Source of the DNA: Lachnospiraceae bacterium
Lineage (GTDB): Bacteria > Bacillota > Clostridia > Lachnospirales > Lachnospiraceae
Assembly: GCA_017446125.1 (NCBI GenBank)
Contig: JAFSRL010000077.1
Coordinates: 1-17,086 of the forward strand
Reading direction: 5' to 3'
Length of the DNA: 17,086 nucleotides
Every line of letters starts with the position of its first letter. Position 1 is the stretch's first letter. Below the pieces are notes generated by a model. It ran no database searches. It was not told where the DNA came from and saw only the letters and a list, made by a program, of their open reading frames with translations. Made by a program: the position numbers and the translations under genes. Shown piece by piece: positions 1 through 4,996 of this stretch.

Positions 1-102
1 GATCTTTGCGTCAATACGCAGGACCTCACAGGGGAACCGAAGAAGGGCCGCCGCTTCAAGGGCAACATCTGGCTGCAGGGCGGCGTCAACTTTGTGGACT
101 GA
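1..102 (+). CDS. C-terminal end of an unidentified protein (5' truncated by the window)
   Basis: Frame 1 is open from the first base to a TGA at 100-102 and encodes 33 residues ending GGVNFVD. The stretch is basic in the middle (EPKKGRRFKG) and then hydrophobic. I do not recognise the family, and too little is present to assign a function. It is read as coding because the frame is open to the edge and the next signals, a promoter and a tRNA, begin only after its stop. No T-rich terminator follows directly. Confidence 0.5.
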   Translation, partial: DLCVNTQDLTGEPKKGRRFKGNIWLQGGVNFVD

Positions 103-134
103 GGACAGCGTACATCGGCAGTCGGAAAAGTTTC

Positions 135-163
135 TTGCGGAAACGCAGGAGAAGGGCTATACT
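135..163 (+). promoter_or_regulatory. Sigma-A-type promoter of tRNA-Arg
   Basis: TTGCGG at 135-140 and TATACT at 158-163 are separated by exactly 17 bases, a good housekeeping promoter. Predicted start is near 170, about 25 bases before the mature tRNA, so the primary transcript would carry a short 5' leader. Confidence 0.6.
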
Positions 164-170
164 GAAAGAC

Positions 171-184
171 GGCGCAAATGCGCC
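171..184 (+). other. Small hairpin in the pre-tRNA leader
   Basis: GGCGC-AAAT-GCGCC forms a perfect 5-bp GC-rich stem with a 4-base loop between the promoter and the tRNA. No T-run follows, so it is not a classical intrinsic terminator. It may shape the leader that RNase P removes. Confidence 0.4.
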
Positions 185-194
185 GCAGAACCAT

Positions 195-266
195 GTTCCC
201 GTAGTTTAACGGATAAAACAAGCGCCTCCTAAGCGCTAGCTGTGGGTTCGATTCCCGCCGGGAACG
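195..266 (+). tRNA. tRNA-Arg (anticodon CCU)
   Basis: A full cloverleaf can be drawn. The acceptor stem is GTTCCCG (195-201) with CGGGAAC (259-265) and discriminator G266. The D stem is GTTT/AAAC. The anticodon stem AGCGC/GCGCT (221-225, 233-237) encloses loop CTCCTAA with anticodon CCT at 228-230. The variable loop is 4 bases and the T arm is GTGGG-TTCGATT-CCCGC (242-258). CCA is not encoded. It decodes AGG. Its 3' half is repeated in degenerate form at 4182-4208, suggesting it served as an integration site. Confidence 0.95.
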
Positions 267-269
267 TCG

Positions 270-275
270 TATAAT
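270..275 (+). promoter_or_regulatory. Perfect -10 box just downstream of the tRNA
   Basis: TATAAT occurs 4 bases after the tRNA discriminator base. The -35 position would fall inside the T arm of the tRNA and matches the consensus poorly. It could drive the antitoxin gene at 341 independently of read-through from the tRNA promoter. Confidence 0.35.
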
Positions 276-340
276 AAAGGTGGAAGAGGAAAACCAGGAG
301 AACTAGGCGATTCCGTTGTCGAGACAGAAGGAGAAGGGTG

Positions 341-550
341 ATGGTAGCCGCAAATTTAATGGAAGAGATCAATGCCTTGCAACCGGAAGAGCAGACGATC
401 GTTGTGAGTCTGGTCAGAAGTTTTGCCATACGAAATGATCGAAGAACAGAAGCGCAGAAACGCTTCGAAGAAGAATGCCGCTTATATGAAGGTCGCGAAA
501 TGACGATGGAAGAAATCGACAGCATTATTCATGAGGCTTCCGAAGCGTGA
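341..550 (+). CDS. Antitoxin-like small protein of a broken PIN toxin-antitoxin pair
   Basis: This is a 69-residue, mostly helical, acidic protein. Residues 6-28 (LMEEINALQPEEQ and on) resemble the N-terminal helices of DUF2281/RelB-like antitoxins, and the rest is charged (RFEEECRLYEGREMTMEEID). The ATG at 341 is chosen over the GTG at 338 because AAGGAG at 328-333 gives a 7-base spacing. Its stop overlaps the GTG start of a PIN-domain reading frame (GTGA at 547-550), the coupled arrangement usual for type II antitoxin-toxin pairs. Because that toxin is truncated, the gene is probably an orphan antitoxin. The family assignment rests on context and helix pattern, not on a diagnostic motif. 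Confidence 0.65.
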   Translation: MVAANLMEEINALQPEEQTIVVSLVRSFAIRNDRRTEAQKRFEEECRLYEGREMTMEEIDSIIHEASEA

Positions 551-651
551 GGGTGGTAATAGATACAAACATCATTGTTGCCTCGTTGCATCAAACATTA
601 CCCGGTGGAGGAGTGGCGCACGATGATCTGGGAGCTGGTTTAACCAGGTAG
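547..651 (+). pseudogene. Truncated PIN-domain toxin (VapC-type) remnant
   Basis: Starting at the GTG that overlaps the antitoxin stop, the frame reads RVVIDTNIIVASL, the canonical first strand of PIN-domain ribonucleases with the metal-binding Asp6 and Asn8. Similarity ends after about 14 residues and the frame stops at 649-651 after 34 residues. Full PIN toxins have about 130 to 145 residues and three further acidic residues, which are absent here. I see no PIN continuation in the other frames up to 800. It is inferred to be non-functional, the rest lost by deletion. Confidence 0.7.
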
Positions 652-692
652 CATTGCATAGCATGACAATGAGGTATACGATTGGAGTTTGT

Positions 693-714
693 GGGCAGCT
701 ACGGCTGCTCTTTT
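693..714 (+). terminator. Weak intrinsic terminator candidate
   Basis: GCAGC-TACG-GCTGC (695-708) is a perfect 5-bp stem followed by TCTTTTCTTT. The stem is short and the T-run is interrupted by C. It lies after the broken PIN remnant and could end the antitoxin transcript. Confidence 0.35.
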
Positions 715-804
715 CTTTGCAGCGGGTTTTATGACACATTAAGCAGGGATATCCGCTCGTTGTAGTCAGATGAAACAGGTTTTTCCGCAAGGAATCTTAG
801 ATAC

Positions 805-972
805 ATGGTCAAGTTTTATGCAATGTATGGGAGCATTCTAAATTTGCCACAAGCTGCGGCAAACTTAGAGAATGATCCTGAGGAGCCAAATTTGCCACAA
901 GTTGCGACAAAAATTGATGAAGAAGAACTGTTTTCCGTTCCGTGGGGTCATCTTTTGAGATGCAGGAAATGA
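805..972 (+). pseudogene. DUF1016 (YhcG-type nuclease) fragment
   Basis: A 55-residue frame from ATG 805 to TGA 970 reads MVKFYAMYGS, a double NLPQxAxxx segment, then ELFSVPWGHLL. In DUF1016/YhcG proteins a helix of the MRxFYxxY type is followed by (I/V)PWGH, so both landmarks are present in order. The start lacks a ribosome binding site and the frame ends right after PWGHLL, where full proteins continue for over 200 residues to a PDDEXK nuclease domain. I read this as an internal relic of a nuclease gene of accessory or defence type. The assignment comes from motif memory, not a search. Confidence 0.5.
840..911 (+). repeat. Two 24-base direct repeats
   Basis: Copies at 840-863 and 888-911 match at 22 of 24 bases and are offset by 48 bases. 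The repeat is in phase with the DUF1016-like frame and encodes the duplicated segment NLPQ(A/V)A(A/T). It may be an original duplication in the protein rather than a binding site. Confidence 0.75.
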
Positions 973-998
973 CAGAGAGCGGATCCGTATTGTATAAT
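969..998 (+). promoter_or_regulatory. Sigma-A promoter of the sigma/anti-sigma operon
   Basis: ATGACA (969-974, 5 of 6 to the -35 consensus) and a perfect TATAAT (993-998) are spaced by 18 bases. Predicted start is near 1005, giving a leader of about 97 bases before the TTG start at 1102. The -35 overlaps the stop codon of the DUF1016-like relic. Confidence 0.65.
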
Positions 999-1101
999 CC
1001 CATAACAGCAAATGATTATAAAAAATATGGGAAAACCTGTAACGAATCCGGGTTTTTCTGCATTAATTAACAGAACGACCAAACGAAAGGGAGAAAACCG
1101 G

Positions 1102-1581
1102 TTGCAACCAATGGACGAGATCTACAGGGAATATGCCCGAATCGTATATCGCTATTTGTATTCGCATACCCGGGATGCGCTTCTTGCGGAGGAACTGACG
1201 CAGGAGACCTTCTTTCAGGCCATCCGCAGCATTGACGGTTACGACGGCAGCGCAAAGCTGTCAACGTGGCTGTGCGGGATTGCAAAAAACGTCCTGCATA
1301 CCTGGAACCGGAAGAACCCGCCTTCAGAAGCGCTTACGGAAGAGACGTCCACAGCTCCGTCAGCAGAAGCGGAGGCGCTGCACGCAATCGGACATGTGGA
1401 GCTTGTGCGAAAGCTGCACCGCACCCCGGAACCCTACAAAGAGGTCCTGTATCTGCGCCTGTTCGGAGGGCTTTCGTTCCGGGAAATCGGAACGGTCATG
1501 GAAAAGACAGAGAACTGGGCAAGGATTACGTTCTATCGTGGCAAGGAAAAACTGAGAAAGGAAGTGGAAGATAATGACTAA
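1102..1581 (+). CDS. ECF-type RNA polymerase sigma factor
   Basis: This 159-residue protein directs RNA polymerase to a dedicated regulon. Region sigma-2 spans about residues 5-70 (YREYARIVYRYL, AEELTQETFFQAI, AKLSTWLCGIAKN), a Pro/Ser-rich linker spans 71-93, and sigma-4 spans 95-153 with the helix-turn-helix at LSFREIGTVMEKTENWARI. The frame is open back to ATG 1012, but TTG 1102 is preferred: AAAGGGAG at 1086-1093 sits 8 bases upstream and residues before it fit no sigma factor. ATG 1111 is the alternative. The stop overlaps the anti-sigma start by 8 bases (ATGACTAA), so the two are translationally coupled. The immediate upstream promoter is housekeeping-like; I see no convincing autoregulatory ECF promoter. 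Confidence 0.93.
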   Translation: MQPMDEIYREYARIVYRYLYSHTRDALLAEELTQETFFQAIRSIDGYDGSAKLSTWLCGIAKNVLHTWNRKNPPSEALTEETSTAPSAEAEALHAIGHVELVRKLHRTPEPYKEVLYLRLFGGLSFREIGTVMEKTENWARITFYRGKEKLRKEVEDND

Positions 1582-2932
1582 GATACCCTGCGATGTTGTG
1601 AAAGATCTTTTGCCTTCTTATGTTGATGGTCTGACATCCGATGCAACGAACCGGATCATAGAGGAACATATCGGGGGATGTGCGGGATGCGCAAAAACGT
1701 TACAGGATATGAAGGTCGATGCCGGTATCCCGCAGGTCCCGGAGGACGCGGAAAAGAAGGAACTGGACTTTCTGAAAAAAAACAGGAAGCGGAACCGGAT
1801 GGTGCTGCTTTCAAGCATTGCCGGTGCACTGGTGCTTATCCTGGCGGTTTTGTTCATTCGCTTCTTTGTGGTCGGTGAAGTCATCACGGGGCAGATGGAC
1901 ATCTATGACATCCGGGTTGATGGAAACGCGCTTTCCATCAAGGGCAGCGCCAGGTCGAACGCCTACTATGTTATAAAAGGTTTTTCCGTGGACGAACAGG
2001 ATGGCGTGGTAACCATCACCGTCAGAGGAAGGCGGAAGACGCTGCTTTTCAGAGATGATGAGACATTGACATTTAACAGAACCGATTATTGCGACAACGA
2101 GATTCATACGGTCATGCTGGACGGCAGGATGATCTGGCATGACGGCGCACGGATTTCCGCACTGGCCGCTGATATTTATGAAACACGACACGATTACATG
2201 GGCGACATGCCGGCAAACCAGAAAACGGCGAATGCTTTGTGTCTGCAGGCATACATTGGCGGGTGGAGCAACGAACTGTTGTCGGGAGGAACGCCGCTCA
2301 CATGGATCCTGCACCTGGAAGAAGAGATTTCTTCCGGACGCAGAGTCGAAAAAGAGAAGCTCATGGAGGAGGCCGCCTATATCCTTCTGGCCATGGCAGG
2401 CAATCTGGATGAGGTGCGGTTCACGTATCGCTGTGACGGTGAAGAAGTGTCAAAAACGGTTGCCGCTAAGGATGCATCGGCATTCTTCGGACAGGATATC
2501 AAGGGCTGTATGGAGAGTGCGCGGCTTTTGGATGAACTGCTTCATAAAACATCCTTCATCACATACGCGCTGTTTGACAGCTATGGTGCAAACGTAAAAA
2601 GCGGGATACAGTTTAATCTTCAGAATGATACGAACACGGAGATCGCATATATCTCCTATGCTGTGTATCATGAAGATGCTTTAATGCACTCCGGCGGCGC
2701 GATGAATGCGGACGAATCTCCGATCGGGAGCGGAGAGATCCTTTGGTTTGACCTGGAAGCATCGGAAGTCGGTTTCTCAGGAGACACCTCTCTGGAATTT
2801 ATCATCCACACCACGGATGGAAAAAAGCATCGCGTGGAAGAGCGGATTAAGTTTCCGGGAGCGTCCGGAACACTGCATCCGCTGATCCTGTCCGGAAGTG
2901 CGGAGGACGGCTTTCATATAACCCAGGAATGA
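1574..2932 (+). CDS. Membrane anti-sigma factor: zinc-finger, one TM segment, DUF4825-like ectodomain
   Basis: This 452-residue partner binds the upstream ECF sigma factor at the membrane until a signal releases it. Residues 1-45 are an anti-sigma zinc finger: Cys6, then H32-x3-C36-x2-C39. A basic stretch KKNRKRNR (68-75) precedes a single transmembrane helix at about 77-100, placing the rest outside the cell. The ectodomain has a beta-rich part (about 105-205) and then TRHDYMGDMPAN followed by a segment resembling DUF4825, which I know from clostridial anti-sigma factors. It starts 8 bases inside the sigma gene. The ectodomain is long for an RsiW-type protein and probably senses the signal, which is unknown. 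A short GC stem (CGCC-TGC-GGCG, 2949-2959) followed by TTTAT may terminate the operon. Confidence 0.85.
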   Translation: MTKIPCDVVKDLLPSYVDGLTSDATNRIIEEHIGGCAGCAKTLQDMKVDAGIPQVPEDAEKKELDFLKKNRKRNRMVLLSSIAGALVLILAVLFIRFFVVGEVITGQMDIYDIRVDGNALSIKGSARSNAYYVIKGFSVDEQDGVVTITVRGRRKTLLFRDDETLTFNRTDYCDNEIHTVMLDGRMIWHDGARISALAADIYETRHDYMGDMPANQKTANALCLQAYIGGWSNELLSGGTPLTWILHLEEEISSGRRVEKEKLMEEAAYILLAMAGNLDEVRFTYRCDGEEVSKTVAAKDASAFFGQDIKGCMESARLLDELLHKTSFITYALFDSYGANVKSGIQFNLQNDTNTEIAYISYAVYHEDALMHSGGAMNADESPIGSGEILWFDLEASEVGFSGDTSLEFIIHTTDGKKHRVEERIKFPGASGTLHPLILSGSAEDGFHITQE

Positions 2933-2985
2933 TCACTTGATCAGATGCGCCTGCGGCGTTTATATGTTCTACAAAACCGTAAATA

Positions 2986-2994
2986 TGATAAAAT
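2986..2994 (+). promoter_or_regulatory. Extended -10 promoter of the Fic operon
   Basis: TGATAAAAT combines a TGN extension with a good -10 hexamer (TAAAAT, 2989-2994). No convincing -35 is seen. Predicted start is near 3001, giving a leader of about 37 bases that carries an AGAAGG ribosome binding site (3025-3030). Confidence 0.5.
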
Positions 2995-3037
2995 AGAGCA
3001 TGAGCTACGTTTTATAACAAACAAAGAAGGGCACACG

Positions 3038-3217
3038 ATGACAAAAGAACAGGCATGGGCATTTGCAATCGGGCTTATTAAAGTGGACGACCTGGAACCG
3101 ACACCGGATTTTCTGGAGATGATCGAACGGGAAAAAAGAAATGAGCTTACGATGGAGGATCTTTATCGCTACTTAAACAGAAAATACGGCATAAAGGAAG
3201 AGGTTGCAAATGCGTGA
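3038..3217 (+). CDS. VbhA-like antitoxin of the Fic protein
   Basis: This 59-residue helical protein starts at ATG 3038, with AGAAGG 7 bases upstream. The order AFAIGLIKVDDLEPTPDFLE followed by RNELTMEDLYRYLNRKY matches VbhA-type antitoxins, which block the ATP site of Fic AMP transferases through an inhibitory helix. In VbhA that helix carries S-x-x-x-E-G (SVRLEG). The aligned residues here are L13-I-K-V-D17-D18, so the Ser is lost, Glu is Asp and Gly is Asp. Its stop overlaps the Fic start (ATG 3210, TGA 3215-3217), as in vbhA-vbhT. Function as a Fic partner is well supported by context; the inhibition mechanism may differ. Confidence 0.8.
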   Translation: MTKEQAWAFAIGLIKVDDLEPTPDFLEMIEREKRNELTMEDLYRYLNRKYGIKEEVANA

Positions 3218-3842
3218 TCCTTATCTGTATGAGAATAGCGATGTTCTCCGAAACAAACTGGGATTAAAGTCGCAAAAAGATCTGGAGGATGCCGAAGCAG
3301 ACTATGTTGTCTGCAAACTGCGTCAACTGGCGACTGACCCGATCCCAGGGGATTATTTTCACACGCACCTTTTGGCCATGCACCGTTTTTTGTTTGAGGA
3401 TTTGTTTGATTGGGCCGGCGAATACCGCCGTATCAATATTTTTAAGTCGGAGCGGGTTCTTGCCGGTCTGTCCATTGACTATTCGGACGCATTTGATGTT
3501 GCACGTGACACGGAAAACTGTCTTGTTGATATGCAGAAGAAACAATGGTCAACGATGTCATACCAGGAAGCCGCAGAAGAGATGTCGGAATCGCTCGCAA
3601 GGCTATGGAAAGTACATCCCTTCAGGGAGGGTAACACGAGAACCGTGATTACTTTTTGCTGCCAGTATTCTGATACAATCGGATTAAATCTCGACAGGAT
3701 GCTTTTTGAAAATAACAGTAAATATGTGAGAGACGCGCTTGTGGCGTACAATGCGGTTTTTCATGATGCGGGCGATCTGTCACAGAAGGAACACCTGGTT
3801 CGGATCGTAAATGATGGAATCCGAAGGAAGGAACAGACATGA
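3210..3842 (+). CDS. Fic/DOC-family protein (toxin of a type II pair)
   Basis: This 210-residue Fic-fold enzyme is expected to modify a cytosolic protein with a nucleotide moiety. The N-terminal part has the family pattern DPIPGDYFHTHLLAMHRFLF and FDWAGEYRRINI (about 45-77). The Fic motif is HPFREGNTR at 136-144: catalytic His136, Glu140 for the metal, Asn142 and Arg144 are present. Compared with HxFx(D/E)GNGRxxR, the second Gly is Thr143 and the second Arg is Ile147. ATG 3210 is chosen because AAGGAAGAGG (3194-3203) lies 6 bases upstream; a TTG at 3204 is less likely. Coupled starts and stops link it to the antitoxin before and a small gene after. The loss of the second Arg leaves the exact transferase chemistry open. 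Confidence 0.92.
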   Translation: MRDPYLYENSDVLRNKLGLKSQKDLEDAEADYVVCKLRQLATDPIPGDYFHTHLLAMHRFLFEDLFDWAGEYRRINIFKSERVLAGLSIDYSDAFDVARDTENCLVDMQKKQWSTMSYQEAAEEMSESLARLWKVHPFREGNTRTVITFCCQYSDTIGLNLDRMLFENNSKYVRDALVAYNAVFHDAGDLSQKEHLVRIVNDGIRRKEQT

Positions 3843-4012
3843 GCGAAAAAAAGTATTATCTGGATGAAATCGTTATCCCGGGCATAGAGCCCTCTGATGA
3901 CTGGAAGGAGTACGCCAGACTGGAACGGGAAGAAAAGGTAACGGCAGAGGATGCACGCCGACTGCTGCACGAGGTGTACCAGGCAAAGAATGATGGAGTT
4001 CTTGTTCCATAA
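3839..4012 (+). CDS. Third small protein of the Fic operon
   Basis: A 57-residue frame starts at ATG 3839, overlapping the Fic stop by 4 bases (ATGA), with CGAAGGAAGG upstream as ribosome binding site. I do not recognise a family by name. Its second half aligns without gaps to the second half of the VbhA-like antitoxin: the T-x-E-D of VTAEDARRLLHEVY matches LTMEDLYRYLNRKY, sharing Thr, Glu, Asp, Arg, Leu and Tyr at the same spacing, and an Asp and Glu upstream also line up. It lacks the AFAI inhibitory-helix part. It may be a second, truncated antitoxin relative or a stabilising partner. Coding status rests on tight coupling and this similarity. Confidence 0.7.
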   Translation: MSEKKYYLDEIVIPGIEPSDDWKEYARLEREEKVTAEDARRLLHEVYQAKNDGVLVP

Positions 4013-4029
4013 AGAATGCCCGGATCAAA

Positions 4030-4085
4030 CCTGCAAAGAAATCACTCGCCTTTTGAAATGACAGCTGCAAAGAACCTGCAAAGAG
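4030..4085 (+). repeat. Three short CTGCAAAGA repeats
   Basis: CTGCAAAGA occurs at 4031, 4065 and 4076, the first and third also sharing a preceding C. Spacing is 34 and 11 bases. They lie in the non-coding stretch between the Fic operon and the tRNA remnant. The words are short, so chance is possible. Confidence 0.45.
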
Positions 4086-4100
4086 TACGGGATAAAACCG

Positions 4101-4160
4101 ACAGGTACGGGGAGGGATTAGTAGGTACCAGAAGGGATTAGAAGGTATCAGCAGGTACGG
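4101..4160 (+). repeat. Imperfect 20-base tandem repeat next to the tRNA remnant
   Basis: AGGTA recurs at 4103, 4123 and 4143 with an exact 20-base period, and again at 4153. AGGGATTA follows at 4113 and 4133. Units 4111-4130 and 4131-4150 match at 17 of 20 bases. The array ends 21 bases before the tRNA-Arg remnant. It could be integrase arm sites or iterons of a lost element; no protein in the window would obviously bind it. Confidence 0.65.
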
Positions 4161-4181
4161 CTTAACACGAAGAGCTATACT

Positions 4182-4208
4182 CTCCTAAGCGCCATCTGTG
4201 GGCTCGGT
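4182..4208 (+). repeat. Degenerate copy of the tRNA-Arg 3' half (possible att remnant)
   Basis: Bases 4182-4208 match tRNA bases 226-252 without gaps at 23 of 27 positions, including 11 identical bases (CTCCTAAGCGC) from the anticodon loop and CTGTGGG of the T stem. After 4208 the similarity fades. Just upstream, GCTATACT (4174-4181) repeats the -10 region of the real tRNA promoter (156-163), so a collapsed copy of the whole locus is also possible. It cannot fold as a tRNA. Confidence 0.65.
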
Positions 4209-4232
4209 CTTTGTTCCACGTCGGAAGGTGGA

Positions 4233-4901
4233 CTAAAATGTGTCCTGAGTAAGGAGCTCAAACGCGTTTTTTTGAAACCGAATCAGTCCGTCGGACTGCA
4301 TTTTTGCAAGCTCCTTGGAAAGCGCCGTGCGCTCGACATTCAGGTAATCCGCCATCTGTTGACGATCAAACGGAATCGTGAATTTCAACTTTCCGGTCCG
4401 GAGGGAGATGGTATTCAGATAGGACATGACCCGTCCGCGGATGGTTTTGGGCGAGGTATGAAAGCTTCTGCCGGACAGCGTAAGGTTCTTATGCATGGAG
4501 ATTGTAAGCAGGTTGTTGATCAGCTTATATGCCCAGGGCGCACTTGCAATATCCATCGTTCTGAGACTGCCGATCCTGAGAAAAAGGATGCGGCTTTTTT
4601 CATTCGTTACGACATCCACCAGAAGGGGTTCGTTTTCAAGCAGCCCGTAGGTTTCCGCAAAGAATTCACCGGCACCCACATGGCTTAAGATCGTTTTATT
4701 GCCCCAGATATCATTGTTCTCTATCGTTACACTGCCCTCAAGCACCAGACCCATCTGCTCCGTGGTATCTCCGGCAGACAGGATGGCGGCACCCTTGGGG
4801 TACTTTTTTTCGTTGGCGGAAAGAGCGGATAAGGCTTCGTCCGTTTCCTTTTCCGTCATCCCGCGAAATATCAATACATCCCTCAGCTCCATGGTGTTCA
4901 T
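4233..4901 (-). CDS. Crp/Fnr-family transcriptional regulator
   Basis: This 222-residue protein has a cyclic-nucleotide-binding-type beta-roll at about residues 10-115 (LSAGDTTEQMGLVLEGSVTI, then GAGEFFAETYGLLENEP), a dimer helix at about 120-145 and a C-terminal winged helix with HTH at 178-207 (FDRQQMADYLNVERTALSKELA). The protein has no cysteine, which excludes an Fnr-type iron-sulfur cluster, and the roll lacks the Arg-Ser signature of true cAMP binders, so its ligand is unknown. The frame is open to 4955, but MNTMELRDV at 4901 (or MELRDV at 4892) fits the family start. It is divergent from the thioesterase gene and may regulate it. A -10-like TATGAT lies close upstream, so the leader would be very short. 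Confidence 0.9.
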   Translation of the reverse strand: MNTMELRDVLIFRGMTEKETDEALSALSANEKKYPKGAAILSAGDTTEQMGLVLEGSVTIENNDIWGNKTILSHVGAGEFFAETYGLLENEPLLVDVVTNEKSRILFLRIGSLRTMDIASAPWAYKLINNLLTISMHKNLTLSGRSFHTSPKTIRGRVMSYLNTISLRTGKLKFTIPFDRQQMADYLNVERTALSKELAKMQSDGLIRFQKNAFELLTQDTF

Positions 4902-4910
4902 ACATCCATC

Positions 4911-4939
4911 ATCATACGATACTGCCGGCGTAAACACAA
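4911..4939 (-). promoter_or_regulatory. Promoter candidate of the Crp/Fnr regulator
   Basis: On the minus strand TTGTGT (4939-4934) and TATGAT (4916-4911) are 17 bases apart. The -10 ends 9 bases before the ATG at 4901, so the transcript would have almost no leader if that start is used. Confidence 0.45.
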
Positions 4940-4980
4940 GGCTGCAGCAAAACAAGGAGACGAATCAACGGATGAAAATA

Positions 4981-4989
4981 TGGTAGAAT
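4981..4989 (+). promoter_or_regulatory. Extended -10 promoter of the thioesterase, predicting a leaderless mRNA
   Basis: TGGTAGAAT: a TGN extension plus TAGAAT (5 of 6). Only 7 bases (4990-4996) separate it from ATG 4997, so transcription would start at or next to the start codon. No Shine-Dalgarno is present and no clear -35. Confidence 0.6.
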
Positions 4990-4996
4990 AAGAGAC

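Larger units (their letters stand above)
226..4208. mobile_element. Possible decayed integration island bounded by tRNA-Arg and a degenerate 3' copy
   Basis: The left boundary is the intact tRNA-Arg gene. The right boundary is a 27-base sequence (4182-4208) matching tRNA bases 226-252 at 23 of 27 positions, starting at the anticodon loop. The interior holds accessory-type cargo: a broken antitoxin/PIN pair, a DUF1016-like fragment, an ECF sigma/anti-sigma pair and a Fic toxin operon. One sampled 60-base line (3241-3300) has 27 G/C, against 35 of 60 at 9061-9120. No integrase, relaxase or transposase is seen, so this is at best a remnant. Alternatively the tRNA locus was duplicated and decayed for unrelated reasons. 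Confidence 0.4.

Noticed and set aside
652..804. Continuation of the PIN toxin in another frame
   Set aside because: All three plus frames were read. None shows the later acidic PIN motifs; one gives a hydrophobic stretch between stops without family resemblance.
1026..1065. ECF-type autoregulated promoter (TGTAACGAA) before the sigma gene
   Set aside because: A TGTAAC-like -35 is present, but no CGTC-type -10 lies at the right distance, while a good sigma-A promoter lies just upstream.
1811..2314. 167-residue antisense frame inside the anti-sigma gene
   Set aside because: It lies entirely opposite a gene with clear domains, lacks a recognisable motif and has no ribosome binding site that would favour it.
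3993..4061. A 22-residue frame (MEFLFHKECPDQ...) overlapping the end of the third Fic-operon gene
   Set aside because: It is very short, has no ribosome binding site of its own and overlaps a better supported gene.
4058..4141. A 27-residue frame running through the 20-base tandem repeats
   Set aside because: The codons simply read the repeat DNA. No ribosome binding site or family resemblance is seen.
4030..4160. CRISPR array
   Set aside because: The repeats are 9 to 20 bases, imperfect and without unique spacers of constant length, and no cas gene is present.
4160..4225. A second tRNA-Arg gene
   Set aside because: Only the anticodon-loop to T-loop part resembles the tRNA. The acceptor 5' strand and D arm are missing and the 3' end does not pair, so it cannot fold as a tRNA.
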